NCBI RefSeq assembly: GCF_900230185.1
Contig: NZ_OCSR01000002.1
Span: 2,914,001-2,978,000 of the forward strand
From: Burkholderia sp. OK233
GTDB lineage: Bacteria; Pseudomonadota; Gammaproteobacteria; Burkholderiales; Burkholderiaceae
Reading direction: 5' to 3'
DNA: 64,000 bases
The position numbers and the translations under genes were made by a program. Below are positions 53,587-63,311 of this stretch, piece after piece. Position 1 is the stretch's first letter. Every line of letters starts with the position of its first letter. The notes below the pieces were generated by a model that saw only the letters and a program-made list of their open reading frames with translations, did no database searches and was not told the origin of the DNA.

Positions 53587-56500
53587 ATGAGATCCAATCA
53601 GGTTAAGGCGACCCTCTTCGACGTGTTCAAGGCAGGGGTCACAGCGTGTATTCTGCTGACAGCCAGCAGCGTATCTTTTGCTCAAGTCGTCAATCTGACG
53701 GCGAAGGCGACGACTGCCACGTTGCCCGACGGGCAGGCGGTGCCGATGTGGGGCTACACGTGTACGCCGGCTGCGGTTGCGCCGGCTACCTGTGCGGCGG
53801 CGAATACGGGCGCCGGAGCGAACTGGTCGCCTGTGGTGATCACCGTGCCGCCGGGATCGCTGACCGTCAACCTCACCAATAGCTTGCCCGGCGCCGTGCC
53901 GACCTCGCTCGTGGTGGTGGGGCAGTTGGGCGGCGGCCTGGGGACGACGGCGACGAGCATGCCGAGTCCGCCGCATCCGACGCAAACCGCGACGACCTGG
54001 CCGATTGCCACCACCGCGAGCGGCGCGACATTCACGCCGCCCGCGCAAGCGCCTCGTGTCCAGTCGTTTGCAACCGAGGTGGCGACCGGCAAGACAACCG
54101 CGCTCACCTGGAGCAACCTCAGCCCCGGTACCTATCTGATCGAGTCGGGAACGCATCCGTCGATCCAGGGGCCGATGGGGCTATACGGCGTGCTGGTGGT
54201 GAAGGCACCGGTCGGTGGCACCGTGAGCTGCCCGGTGGCATCGCAGACGTATCAGGCTTATACGAATCCGGCTATCTGCTATGACGCCGACGTACCGCTC
54301 GTGCTGAGCGAAATCGATCCCGTGCAAAACACGGCTGTCGCAGCGGCGGTAACGACGACGGGCTTCAGCGAAACCCTGGCGTGGTCGGGTCAGCCCGGCG
54401 GCTGCGGCGACTCGAAGTCGACGGCGTTCGGCACCTGCTATCCGCCGACAGTGAACTACGATCCGCGCTACTACCTGATCAACGGCGTCGCCTTCGACCG
54501 GACCAATCCAGGCGGATCTTCATTTGCCGCCACCGCGCCTGTCGCGACGGGCCAGGTGCTCGTGCGTTTCGTGAACGCTGGTTTGCGGATGCACGTTCCG
54601 TCGATAGTCGGTGCACAAACCGGCAATACTGCCGCTTCCGGTTTCTCGCTGATCGCCGAGGACGGCAATGTGTTGCCGGGCAATGTGCGAATCCAGTCGG
54701 AAGTGTTTCTGGCGGCCGGCAAAACCTACGACGTGATGATCAACGCACCGGCTACAGGCGCAACGGCGCTGCCGGTGTATGACCGCGAACTGAGCCTGTC
54801 GACAAACAATCAGCGTGACGGCGGGATGCAGGGTTACGTCGCCGTCAATGGCGGTGCGCTGCCGACGGCGGGAGCCGCGAATCAGAATGCGATCGCCAAT
54901 TCCGCTACCTACTTCTTTGTCCCGGGCACCACGTTGACCGTGTCGGACCCGGCCAAGGGCGTGAAAGCCAAGGACGTGAATGTTTACGGCGTGGAGGTCA
55001 AGACAACGACCACCGGCGGCGCGCTGACGCTGAACGCGGACGGCACGTTCGTGTATGTGCCGAATGCCGGCACGACAGCTGACAGCTTTGTGTATCAGGC
55101 CAACGGCAATCCCGCGGTATCGGCGACGGTCACGCTGTCAGCCTGCAGCGCCGGCAACGGCTGTCTGTCCGGCCCGCCGGTGGCCAGCAATGGCACTTAC
55201 ATCAGCAACATCGCGTCGCGGCTGCAGATCGGCGCGCCCGGCGTGCTGTCCAACGCCACGGATCCGAAGGGGCTGCCGCTCACCGCAGCGATCTCGGGGG
55301 CTGTGACGGGCGGAACCGTCACGCTGAATCCGGACGGATCGTTCACCGCGATTCCGACGACGCCGCCGGTCGGCAGCAGTGCGACTGCCACCATGACGTT
55401 CAAATACACGGCAAAGAATTCGCAGAACACGTCGAGCACCGCCGCGACCGTGACGGTGACGTTCAAGGGCGGCAGCGGACTTGTCGTCAAGCCGCTGGAC
55501 GCGCCGAGCACGGCGCCGGGCAAGACCGCGGTTCAGCTCGCCGACTACCGCTGGATCATCGAGGAAGATCGTACGTTCCAGATCGATCCCGCATGCCAGA
55601 CCACCGCGACAACGCGTCCGGCTACGTGCCCGCCGCTGCCGGTTCCCAGCCTCGGCGCAAACTTCCATACCAGCTACATGCCGGTGGTGGCAGCAGGCTG
55701 CGTTGGCAAAGTCGCCTGCGAGTCGGGGCAAACGGTGTATGACCCGGCGAGCAACTCACACTTGCCGGCCGTGTGCGATATCGGCAACGGCGTGTGCCGC
55801 ACGACGGCCGCGCAACAGGTGCAGGTCAATCCGAACCAGGTGGCGCTCGATCCGACGAAGCACTATTACATCTCGATCTTGCCGGGGGACGCCGGTAACA
55901 GCTTTGGGAATGGTGCGGGCTTGCCGCAGCCGGTCGATCCGACGAAGCCAACCGGGGCGCAGAGACAGTTCGATATCTCCAAGGATTGCCCGTCGGGTCC
56001 CGGCGGCGCGGATTTTGCGCCGGGCACGGGTAAGTGCGGCCACACCATGGGCGGCGCCCCGATCGCGCCCGGACAGACCACCGTCAACGTGTTGCTGCAA
56101 CAGACGCCGATGGCGACCGCGAAGGTCTCGGTATTCGTCTTCGAAGACGACGCCCCGGTGAATGGCGAAGTGGACGTCAGTGGCGGCACCGACACGTTCG
56201 GCTCGGCGCGCGAACCAGGACTTGGTGGGTTCGAAATCAAGCTCTGGGACGACGCGGGCGGCACCGGTGACGCAACCGGACAGATGACTTACGACATGTT
56301 CAACATGCCGCTGTCGAATTCCTTGCAGGGCACCATCGATCCGGTCACGGGGCTCAATGCCTGCCCGATTTCGACGGCGACCGACGGTATCGTCGGCATG
56401 GTCCCGACGTGTCCGAAATTCGAATCGGACGGCAAGACGGTGTCGCCGCTCGTCGGCCAGGCCATCATTGCCAACCTGATGCCCGGCCGGTACGGCGTCG

Positions 56501-59500
56501 TCGCGACGCCAGCAGCCGATCGGATCGGCAGGGGAGAGGAATGGCTGCAGACGAACACGCTGGACGGACAGAAGGCACACGACGCGTTCATCAAGGTGGG
56601 CGGGCCGGCGTACTTCCAGGAGTTCGGGCCGGCAGGCTTTCACGTGGCGGTCGGCTTTGCCAATCCGAAAATCATCAATGCTCGCCTGCCGCTCCTTTGC
56701 GCAGGTGCGACGTGCACCAGCGGGCTCAAGGGCAGGGTAACGAACCTGCACTACAGCCGTCCGCCGAACGAGAATCTGTATGGCGCCGGCTCGCGTACCT
56801 CGCTGAGTTTCACGCAGTGCTATGTCAGCGTCGGCGATCCGGACGGCGAGGATATGGCGTTCACCAAGTGCAACGCCGACGGGACGTTCAGCTTTAGCGG
56901 CTTGCCCGCAGGCACGTTCAGAATCACGATCTTCGATCAATGGAACGATCAGATCGTCGACGGGCTCGCGACTGCGGTGCAACTGGCGACCGGCCAGACC
57001 GTGGATGTCGGGGATCTTTCGGTGCTCCAATGGCACACGAATCTCTACACCCGGACGTTCCTGGACACGACCGGCACCGGCGTCTCACAGGCGAGTTCCC
57101 CAGGGCTCGCGCTGGTTCCGACCAATGTCCGCTTCCGCGACGGCAGCTATTCGAACTTCAACAACACGGACATGAACGGCTATGCGTCGTTTAACGAAGT
57201 GTTCCCACTGTTCAACTGGTACGTCGTCGACACCGACGAAACCCGCTTCAAGCAGACTGGCGTACACGTGGTCTACGACGCGGGCGGCCCGCCCGACGGC
57301 ACACCCGGCGGCGGCACCTCGACCATAGCGGCCAATTACGCCAACACGCTGGAATCCGCGACGGCGCACCTGCCGACGAACCTCCGGGTACCGGGCGCGG
57401 TGTATTGCAACGATGCGGACTGCAAGGACCGTTCGGGTACGACTCCTTCGACCGGCAGAGTCGATCCGCCGTGGGTGACCACGATGGGTTGGCAGGGCTT
57501 CTCGGGGCAGAGTTCCTTTATCGAGTTCGGTAAGGCGCAGTTTGGCGCGACTGAAAACGGCGGCATCAGGGGCGAAGTCATCTATGCATCGACGCGGCCG
57601 TTCGACGATCCTTCGCTGCTGATCCACACGAAGTGGACGCCGGACGTGCCGAACGTCACGGTGAACCTGTATCAGGAGGGCACCGCGGCGGACGGCACCA
57701 CCAGCCTGACGCTGGTGGACACGACGAAGACCGCCAGCTGGGATGACTGGGCCCAGGGCTTCCGTTCCGACGGTGTGCCGAACATGAACTGTCCGGGACA
57801 GGAGACCACTGACCCGTTCTTCTTCACGTTGAAGGACACACCGCAGTGGCTCGACGCGCAGAAACGTGCGTTGCCTGCGCATTCGCAGTTCAAGTGCTAC
57901 GACGGCATGCACGCGTTCAACCAGCTGCAGCCCGCACCGTACGACGGGATGTACAAATTCCCCAGCGTGACGGGCCGGAATACGACGACCGGCAAGCCGA
58001 CCACGACGAACTGCACGGTCTGCGTGGCCAATCCTTCGGGCGACGGTACGCGGATGCTGCCTGCCGGCAAGTACGTGGTCGAAGTGATCGTGCCGCCGGG
58101 CTACGAACTGGTGAAGGAGGAAGACAAGAACATCCTGATCGGCGACAACTTCATTGCGCCGGTCACGCAGCAGTTCGCCGGCATCGGCGCCATCTTCATC
58201 CTGCCCGACCAGGCTGCGGTGAACTCCACCTATAACCGGAACAATCCGCAGAATCCGACCCAGGATCTGGGCTCCACCACGTACCCCCGGAGCGAGGGCG
58301 ACACGGGCAGCATCGAAACGTCCTGGCCTTGCGTCGGTGAATTGCGCATCGTGCCCGACTTCATCAGCCTGTTCCCGGGCTCGCAGGAAGTCTCGCCGTT
58401 CGCGGGCGCCTCACGGCACCTGTGCGACCGCAAGGAAGTGACGGTGTCGCCCCAGATGACGGTGTTGGCGAAGTTCTGGATTTTCAGTTCGACGCACGTC
58501 GCCGCGCACTACACCGGCTTCATGCTGGATGACTTCTCTTCGGAGTTCGATCCGTATTCGCCGCAATTCGGTGAAAAGTTTGCAGTGCCGAACGTGCCGA
58601 TCTCGATGAAGGATTTCGCTGGCAACGAAGTTGCTCGTACGTACACCGATCAATGGGGCATCTTCAACGGGTTGAACTATTCGACCTGGCAGGTCAACCC
58701 GCCGAACCCCACCGGCTACGCGCCGACGATGATGGTCGCCTGCATGAACGATCCTGATATGCCCGATCCGGCGCATCCCGGCCAGACGATTCGCGATCCT
58801 CTGTTTAACACGGCATACAGCCAGTTCTGCTACGAGATTCCGTTCATGCCTGGACAGACCCAGTACATGGATACGCCAGTGGTGCCCGTTTCGGCCTTCG
58901 CGGAGGGCTACAACCAGCCTGACTGCGCGTACCCGGACGCCACGCCGGCGATCTCCAGCGTAACGGGCGACTCGATCGGCGGCGGCGCGGGACCATGGGT
59001 CAGCAATTCCCTCCACACGCTGACAATCAACGCTCAGGGCAACCAGCAGGTGCCGAACCATGCCTACACGGGTCCAGCTGCGACCACAGCGCCGTTCAAC
59101 CAGAAGTTCCTGACGCGCCACTATGGCTTTGGCAACCGGCCTTCGACATGCCCGGCCATCGGCCAGTGCCAGAACGCCACGATCGGCGGTGTTCCGATGA
59201 ACAATGTTGTCTGGAGCGACACCAAGATCACAGGCCAGGTGCCTATCCTGGTCGGCTCGCAATCGAGCTGCACTATCCAGCAGCGCGGCGTGCTGAACCC
59301 TACGTCCTGCGGTGAACTCGTCATCACGGCGGCCAACGGCAAGCGCTCGATCGACACGGTCACGGTCACGATCGGCGGCAAGACGCCAACCTACGTGAAT
59401 GGCGAGAACGCCACCAGCAACGCGATTCAGACCGCGATCGACAAGGCGGCCCCGGGCGACATGATCGTCGTCGGTCCGGGCGTCTATAACGAAATGCTGC

Positions 59501-61872
59501 TGATGTGGAAGCCGGTCCGGTTGCAAGGTGTCGGTGCGACGGCGGTAACCGTCAACGCGAACACCCACCCGTCGGGCAAGATGGACCCGTGGCGCAGGCA
59601 GGTTGGCTGTCTCTTCGGCGCCGCATTGAACGGCGGCCTGATCTCGGCGAGCAATCCGTACGATCCGACCGGCACGTATTCCTGTGCGCCCACGATGCAG
59701 CGCAAGGTGGATGCGATACCGTTCGAACCCGCCTCCGGATGGGATTTCAACCTCAACGGCAACCTGGCTGAACTGCTGATCGAGCCGACGCTGATGGGCG
59801 CGTATGAAGGTGCGGCCATTACCGTGCTCGCCAAGGGCGTGAAGGACGTGACGGTGGGCGGCGTGACGCAACCCGACCCGAACTGCACCGCGAACGGCAT
59901 CTGCACGCCGCTCACGGGCCCGACCCTGCTCCAGCCGAACCCGCCGGATTGCGCAAACAACCCGGGCAACTTCCTGTGCAATCCGTCGCGTATCGACGGT
60001 ATGACCTTCACCAACAGCTCGCAAGGCGGCGGAGGGATCTTCCTGCACGGCTGGAACCATTACACGGAGGTCTCGAACAACCGCGTCTTCGCCAATGCAG
60101 GGACGCTCACAGGCGGCATCACGGTAGGCCAGGTCGAAACGGCCGAAGCGACCATCGCCGCGAACGGCGTGACGGAGTTACCGTTCCTGCTCAACCAGCA
60201 TGTGAACATTCACAACAACGCGGTGACGTCGAATGCTTCGTACGGCGACGAAATCAATTCGACTACGCCTTCGTCGGCGGGCGGCGTGACCTTCTGTAAT
60301 GGTGCCGACTACTATCACTTCAACTACAACTGGGTCTGCGGCAACATGAGTGCTGGCGACGGCGGCGGTATCGCGCACTTCGGGTTCAGCTATAACGGCG
60401 ACATCTCGCACAACTGGGTGTTGTTCAACCAGAGCAACAACCCGACGCTGCCCACGTACGGTGGCGGCATCATCGTCCAAGGCGTACCGCCCGACGGCAC
60501 GTTCTGCGAGAACTCGACGGTCGACATCGATTGCGCGCCTCAGCTTTCGGATGGCGTTGGCCCGGGTCTCGTGATCGACGGCAATCTGATTGTCGGTAAC
60601 ACGGCGGAAAGCGGCAAGGGCGGTGGCCTGCGGCTGCAGAACGTCAACGGCACAGACGTGCAACGCAGTCCCAGCAACTCGAGCGCGTGGTATCAGGTTC
60701 GCGTGACCAACAACATCATCGCGAACAACGTGGCCGGGTGGGCAGGAGGCGGTGTCTCCCTGCAGGATGCGGTAGCCGTGAACTTCATCAACAACACGGT
60801 CGTCGCCAACGACGCAACGGCGTCCGCAGGCGTGCTCTTCAACACGTCCGCGGCCACGCAGGCCAACGTCGGGCCGCCGAACTGCACGACGGTGGGATCG
60901 GAAACGACGTGCTCTCCGATCACGACGTCGGTTTTCGAGCCGGCTGGGCTGGAGACCGCGCGTCACACGGGGAACTTCATCGTCGCGTTCAGCAATCAGA
61001 GCGTGGCGTGTCCGGCGGGGTTGCCCAACTGCACGACGTTCTCGAACCCGGCGCTGACCAATAACGTGTTCTGGCAGAACCGCACGTTCTATATCACCGT
61101 GGGAGGAAAAAATCCGAACATCGCGGGCCTGCAGAACGCGGTCACGTTGAATCCGTCTCTGAATCAGGCAGGCAAGGCGACGGGCTTCTGCGATCCGAAC
61201 GCAGTCTATTGGGACATCGGCGCGTTCGGCGACACCTCGGCCAGCAGTCGTCAAGCGGCTTTGACGATGCACCCGCAGTACTCGATTCTGACCGACGCCG
61301 GTGACTACCCGGGGGCGCACAACAGCAATCTGAATCCGGCGGTGGTGCACCAGTACTGCAACGGCTCGCGTGTGCCGCCGGAAGCGGGCGGAATCGGTAT
61401 CACGGTGCCTCCGGGCATCGCGGATACGGTTCTTCCGAATCCGCTGTTCACCCTGCTGCCGTCGGCGACGCCGGATGAAGGCAACAACTGGATCAACATG
61501 TCGTACGGTCCGCTGTCGCTGTTCAACGAAGCGCTCACGTCGGGTATGACCGGCTATAACGTCGTGCTGGGCAACTACTCGATCAATAGCGGTTCGCCGG
61601 CCATCAATGCCGGTACGGCGACCGGTGCGCCGAATCACGACATCTTCGGCACGTCGCGGCCGCAGGGCCCCGGAATCGACATCGGCGCCGTCGAGGTCGT
61701 GCAGCCAGGCCTGTTCGGCGGCACCCCCCCGCCGATCGATCCGCTCGCATTGGGTGGCTCGTCGACGGGTGGCCTGCTCGGGCTGTTCCAGGTGGTGGCG
61801 CCGAAGCTGCCCGTCGTGACGCCGCCGCCTGCGTTGACCCCGGCGCAGACGCAGCCGCCGATCGTAAAGTGA
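53587..61872 (+). CDS. Giant exported protein: cupredoxin-like, Ig-like and beta-helix parts
   Basis: A 2761-residue exported protein (signal cut after VSFA, about residue 32). Residues 33-420 resemble a multicopper oxidase domain but lack HxH ligands (PTSLVVVGQL, GTYLIESGTHPSIQGPMGLY). About 450-630 is a tandem of Ig-like or cadherin-like repeats (GGALTLNADGTFVYVPNAGT and GGTVTLNPDGSFTAIPTTPP). About 840-1130 has SdrD-B/CNA-B-like domains (FSFSGLPAGTFRITIFD), and about 1780-1930 an IPT/TIG-like part. About 1934-2700 is a right-handed beta-helix beginning NAIQTAIDKAAPGDMIVVGP, with many N-rich turns (VTNNIIANN) and ending GSPAINAG. A Pro-rich tail closes the protein. It lies 17 bases after the second oxidase gene. 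Its function may be scaffold or surface adhesin for the oxidases. Confidence 0.8.
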   Translation: MRSNQVKATLFDVFKAGVTACILLTASSVSFAQVVNLTAKATTATLPDGQAVPMWGYTCTPAAVAPATCAAANTGAGANWSPVVITVPPGSLTVNLTNSLPGAVPTSLVVVGQLGGGLGTTATSMPSPPHPTQTATTWPIATTASGATFTPPAQAPRVQSFATEVATGKTTALTWSNLSPGTYLIESGTHPSIQGPMGLYGVLVVKAPVGGTVSCPVASQTYQAYTNPAICYDADVPLVLSEIDPVQNTAVAAAVTTTGFSETLAWSGQPGGCGDSKSTAFGTCYPPTVNYDPRYYLINGVAFDRTNPGGSSFAATAPVATGQVLVRFVNAGLRMHVPSIVGAQTGNTAASGFSLIAEDGNVLPGNVRIQSEVFLAAGKTYDVMINAPATGATALPVYDRELSLSTNNQRDGGMQGYVAVNGGALPTAGAANQNAIANSATYFFVPGTTLTVSDPAKGVKAKDVNVYGVEVKTTTTGGALTLNADGTFVYVPNAGTTADSFVYQANGNPAVSATVTLSACSAGNGCLSGPPVASNGTYISNIASRLQIGAPGVLSNATDPKGLPLTAAISGAVTGGTVTLNPDGSFTAIPTTPPVGSSATATMTFKYTAKNSQNTSSTAATVTVTFKGGSGLVVKPLDAPSTAPGKTAVQLADYRWIIEEDRTFQIDPACQTTATTRPATCPPLPVPSLGANFHTSYMPVVAAGCVGKVACESGQTVYDPASNSHLPAVCDIGNGVCRTTAAQQVQVNPNQVALDPTKHYYISILPGDAGNSFGNGAGLPQPVDPTKPTGAQRQFDISKDCPSGPGGADFAPGTGKCGHTMGGAPIAPGQTTVNVLLQQTPMATAKVSVFVFEDDAPVNGEVDVSGGTDTFGSAREPGLGGFEIKLWDDAGGTGDATGQMTYDMFNMPLSNSLQGTIDPVTGLNACPISTATDGIVGMVPTCPKFESDGKTVSPLVGQAIIANLMPGRYGVVATPAADRIGRGEEWLQTNTLDGQKAHDAFIKVGGPAYFQEFGPAGFHVAVGFANPKIINARLPLLCAGATCTSGLKGRVTNLHYSRPPNENLYGAGSRTSLSFTQCYVSVGDPDGEDMAFTKCNADGTFSFSGLPAGTFRITIFDQWNDQIVDGLATAVQLATGQTVDVGDLSVLQWHTNLYTRTFLDTTGTGVSQASSPGLALVPTNVRFRDGSYSNFNNTDMNGYASFNEVFPLFNWYVVDTDETRFKQTGVHVVYDAGGPPDGTPGGGTSTIAANYANTLESATAHLPTNLRVPGAVYCNDADCKDRSGTTPSTGRVDPPWVTTMGWQGFSGQSSFIEFGKAQFGATENGGIRGEVIYASTRPFDDPSLLIHTKWTPDVPNVTVNLYQEGTAADGTTSLTLVDTTKTASWDDWAQGFRSDGVPNMNCPGQETTDPFFFTLKDTPQWLDAQKRALPAHSQFKCYDGMHAFNQLQPAPYDGMYKFPSVTGRNTTTGKPTTTNCTVCVANPSGDGTRMLPAGKYVVEVIVPPGYELVKEEDKNILIGDNFIAPVTQQFAGIGAIFILPDQAAVNSTYNRNNPQNPTQDLGSTTYPRSEGDTGSIETSWPCVGELRIVPDFISLFPGSQEVSPFAGASRHLCDRKEVTVSPQMTVLAKFWIFSSTHVAAHYTGFMLDDFSSEFDPYSPQFGEKFAVPNVPISMKDFAGNEVARTYTDQWGIFNGLNYSTWQVNPPNPTGYAPTMMVACMNDPDMPDPAHPGQTIRDPLFNTAYSQFCYEIPFMPGQTQYMDTPVVPVSAFAEGYNQPDCAYPDATPAISSVTGDSIGGGAGPWVSNSLHTLTINAQGNQQVPNHAYTGPAATTAPFNQKFLTRHYGFGNRPSTCPAIGQCQNATIGGVPMNNVVWSDTKITGQVPILVGSQSSCTIQQRGVLNPTSCGELVITAANGKRSIDTVTVTIGGKTPTYVNGENATSNAIQTAIDKAAPGDMIVVGPGVYNEMLLMWKPVRLQGVGATAVTVNANTHPSGKMDPWRRQVGCLFGAALNGGLISASNPYDPTGTYSCAPTMQRKVDAIPFEPASGWDFNLNGNLAELLIEPTLMGAYEGAAITVLAKGVKDVTVGGVTQPDPNCTANGICTPLTGPTLLQPNPPDCANNPGNFLCNPSRIDGMTFTNSSQGGGGIFLHGWNHYTEVSNNRVFANAGTLTGGITVGQVETAEATIAANGVTELPFLLNQHVNIHNNAVTSNASYGDEINSTTPSSAGGVTFCNGADYYHFNYNWVCGNMSAGDGGGIAHFGFSYNGDISHNWVLFNQSNNPTLPTYGGGIIVQGVPPDGTFCENSTVDIDCAPQLSDGVGPGLVIDGNLIVGNTAESGKGGGLRLQNVNGTDVQRSPSNSSAWYQVRVTNNIIANNVAGWAGGGVSLQDAVAVNFINNTVVANDATASAGVLFNTSAATQANVGPPNCTTVGSETTCSPITTSVFEPAGLETARHTGNFIVAFSNQSVACPAGLPNCTTFSNPALTNNVFWQNRTFYITVGGKNPNIAGLQNAVTLNPSLNQAGKATGFCDPNAVYWDIGAFGDTSASSRQAALTMHPQYSILTDAGDYPGAHNSNLNPAVVHQYCNGSRVPPEAGGIGITVPPGIADTVLPNPLFTLLPSATPDEGNNWINMSYGPLSLFNEALTSGMTGYNVVLGNYSINSGSPAINAGTATGAPNHDIFGTSRPQGPGIDIGAVEVVQPGLFGGTPPPIDPLALGGSSTGGLLGLFQVVAPKLPVVTPPPALTPAQTQPPIVK

Positions 61873-61885
61873 GAGGGGCGCGGAA

Positions 61886-62404
61886 ATGAAACTTCGTTCC
61901 CCCACGACGACTCCGGCGGCGATGTTCGCGAGCAGCGTATGTCTGGCCGCGGCCCTGGTTCAAGGGGCCGCGGCCCAGCAGAGCCCACCGGCGGCGTCTA
62001 AACCGTCGGCGGCGCCCACGCTCAGGCATTCGCCGTATTTGCCGGTGAGCATGTCGCAGCATGCGAAGAACTACTACGGGATGATGAAGGGCATCGACAA
62101 CCTGAGCGTGCGCAGCACCGCATCGGGCAATCTGATCCGCTTCAACTATCGCGTGACGGATCCGGTGGCGGCGCATCTGCTCGGCGAGAAGACCGCGACC
62201 GCCTATCTGTACGGGCAAACGAGCCACGCGGTGCTCGAGATTCCGGTGATGGACAAAGTCGGGCCGTTGCGCCAGACCGGTCCACTCGAAGCCGGGCAGG
62301 AATACTGGATGGTGTTTTCCAACAAGGGCGGGCCGATCAAGGCCGGCGAGCGCGTCGACATTTTCATCGGCTCGCTTCATGTCGACGGACTGATAGTCGA
62401 ATGA
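61886..62404 (+). CDS. Exported protein of unknown function
   Basis: A 172-residue protein with a signal peptide (cut after AAAQ or near), then a Pro/Ser linker and a compact beta-rich domain (SVRSTASGNLIRFNYRVTDP, ATAYLYGQTSHAVLEIPVMD, AGERVDIFIGSLHVDGLIVE). No known family is recognised by eye. It starts 13 bases after the giant gene, with GAGAGGGG as ribosome site, and so belongs to the cluster. Confidence 0.7.
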   Translation: MKLRSPTTTPAAMFASSVCLAAALVQGAAAQQSPPAASKPSAAPTLRHSPYLPVSMSQHAKNYYGMMKGIDNLSVRSTASGNLIRFNYRVTDPVAAHLLGEKTATAYLYGQTSHAVLEIPVMDKVGPLRQTGPLEAGQEYWMVFSNKGGPIKAGERVDIFIGSLHVDGLIVE

Positions 62405-62446
62405 TCGCGGCACGGCGATTTGCAACACAAATGGGGGAGGTGAAAC

Positions 62447-63286
62447 ATGTCCCGGTTTCTTTTGAAGGCGATTTCGGCGGCCTCCGTGGCCGGTGTTCTG
62501 GCATCCGGCCCGGTCGCATACGCGGCCTCGGCCGCAGGAACGGCGCAAGCCGCGGCGGCGAGTCATCTTGGTGCGGCGCAGATCGTCGAGCGGAACGTCG
62601 CGGCACGTGGTGGGCTTCAGGCGTGGCATGCGGTCAATACGATCACGATGTCAGGGCAGATCGATGCCGGTGGCAAGAAGAACACCAGGCTGCCGTTCAC
62701 GATGACGATGAAGCGGCCGAACAAGAGCCGCTTCGAGATTCGTTTCAACGAGCAGACGGCGTTTCAGGTCTACGACGGCGCGCGGGGCTGGAAGGTCAGG
62801 CCCTTCCTCGGACGCGACGAAGTCGAGCCGTATACGTCTGCGGAGGCCAAATCGGCCGCGGCGTCGGCTCAACTGGACGGGCCGCTGATCGATTATGCAA
62901 GCAAGGGCTCGCGGGTCGATGCTCTGGGTATGGAATCGGTGGAAGGGCATCGCGCGTACGTCCTTAAGCTGACGACGAAAGACAATTCGTCACGCCGCAT
63001 CTGGATCGACGCAAGCAGTTTTCTCGAACTGAAGATCGATGGCGAACCACGCAAGCTCGACGGCCGGATGCACGACGTCGCCATCTTCTATCGCGATTAC
63101 AAGAAAGAAAATGGGCTCGTCATTCCGCACACGCTGGAGACCGCCGTCAGCGGCGTCAAGCCGACGCACAAGCTGACGATCGACCATGTTGTGGTGAATC
63201 CGCCGGCGGACGACACCTTGTTCGCGAAACCGCAACTGGCCATGGCCAAAGTGCCGAACCAGCAGCCGCTGGCGAATAGCCATTAG
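62447..63286 (+). CDS. LolA-like exported protein
   Basis: A 279-residue exported protein of the LolA/outer membrane lipoprotein-sorting superfamily. After the signal peptide, QIVERNVAARGGLQAWHAVN, a curved beta-sheet with FTMTMKRPNKSRFEIRFNEQ and RIWIDASSFLELKIDGEPRK, then IDHVVVNPPADDTLFAKP. This group often accompanies other secreted factors and may carry a lipid or hydrophobic ligand. It is a paralog of the next gene. ATG 62447 has GGGGGAGG upstream. Confidence 0.8.
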   Translation: MSRFLLKAISAASVAGVLASGPVAYAASAAGTAQAAAASHLGAAQIVERNVAARGGLQAWHAVNTITMSGQIDAGGKKNTRLPFTMTMKRPNKSRFEIRFNEQTAFQVYDGARGWKVRPFLGRDEVEPYTSAEAKSAAASAQLDGPLIDYASKGSRVDALGMESVEGHRAYVLKLTTKDNSSRRIWIDASSFLELKIDGEPRKLDGRMHDVAIFYRDYKKENGLVIPHTLETAVSGVKPTHKLTIDHVVVNPPADDTLFAKPQLAMAKVPNQQPLANSH

Positions 63287-63311
63287 CCGCTATCGTGCGA
63301 GGTCCACTGCC

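Noticed and set aside
58411..61905. Long minus-strand open frames (549 and 575 codons) opposite the giant exported gene
   Set aside because: They lie entirely antisense to a gene with recognisable domains and are Arg/Ala/His-rich as expected for GC-rich shadows.
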